Assembly: GCF_041146395.1 (NCBI RefSeq)
Contig: NC_090996.1
Location: 29,970,738-30,034,737, forward strand
Length of the DNA stretch: 64,000 nt
Origin: Eulemur rufifrons
Taxonomy: Eukaryota > Chordata > Mammalia > Primates > Lemuridae
Reading direction: 5' to 3'
The notes below the pieces were generated by a model. The model had not been told where the DNA came from. It saw only the letters and a program-made list of their open reading frames with translations, and searched no databases. Shown here piece by piece: positions 63,746 through 64,000 of the stretch. The position numbers were made by a program, and so were the translations under genes. Numbering within the stretch: the stretch's first letter is position 1; the number at the start of each line of letters is the position of its first letter.

Positions 63746-64000
63746 GGCTTCGCAGCCACGTGCGATTCGTAGCCAGTAGACACCATTGGCCATGAAAGTA
63801 GCCGTTGACTGGTTTTTTATTTAGACACCTTGCTGTCTTCTCCCACGTTTCTTACCTCACCACCCCAAAGTGGTAAACTGCAGTTGGGCTTCCTAGTCTG
63901 AAGGTTTTCATGTGGTTCACCACATGCTTTGAATATAGAAAGTAGCCCACTGCCAGAATAGGCCGAGGCCACCCGGGCACAGCAGCAAGTGGAGTATGGT

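Overview
The window is nuclear DNA from a primate, most likely a strepsirrhine (lemur or loris group). About thirty Alu-type 7SL-derived SINEs carry wording typical of strepsirrhine copies: 'atcctagcactctggga' in the left arm and 'gctgacgccacggcactc' in the right arm. The rest is typical mammalian: MIR fragments, old L1 tails, MaLR LTRs, Tigger and hAT DNA transposon relics, and one CpG island. No bacterial-type features, CRISPR arrays, rRNA or tRNA genes were seen.

The one firmly identified gene is USP7 (HAUSP), on the + strand. Its CpG-island promoter and first coding exon lie at about 52.55-54.2 kb. The exon codes for an N-terminus with a run of six glutamines and ends in the acidic motif EPEDMEME at a GTGAGG splice donor. 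From 53,724 to the end of the window is the 5' part of USP7 intron 1. Everything left of about 52.5 kb appears to be intergenic sequence upstream of USP7.

Layout: 0-9 kb holds MIRs, L1 tails, a Tigger element, a hAT element and many Alus. 9-17 kb has an MLT1-type LTR, a deleted Tigger, an L1 tail split by an MST-type LTR, and an ERV1-type solo LTR. 17.0-17.4 kb is a small CpG-rich unique patch that could be a promoter. 17.4-31 kb is mostly unique intergenic DNA with scattered SINEs. 31.2-34.1 kb contains a Tigger-type element and a decayed hAT transposase copy whose upstream end is replaced by a mariner-like terminus. 35.46-35.84 kb has a TATA box followed by a short basic ORF, a possible unrecognised gene start. 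37.89-42.96 kb is a decayed two-LTR endogenous retrovirus on the - strand, gammaretrovirus-like (class I). Its primer-binding site matches tRNA-Glu, and a large deletion fuses gag to late pol. 43-52.5 kb is L1, Alu and unique sequence, including a small retroposed mRNA fragment inside an Alu. 52.5-64 kb is the USP7 promoter, exon 1 and intron 1.

No previously undescribed multi-gene system was found. The most useful second-look items are the TATA-driven small ORF at 35.5 kb, the stop-free frame upstream of the USP7 start codon, the structure of the retrovirus copy, the hAT/mariner chimera, and the retroposed fragment at 45.3 kb. Repeat family names come from memory of consensus sequences and were not checked with a repeat search. 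Boundaries are good to a few bases where target-site duplications are quoted, and otherwise to about 10-30 bases.
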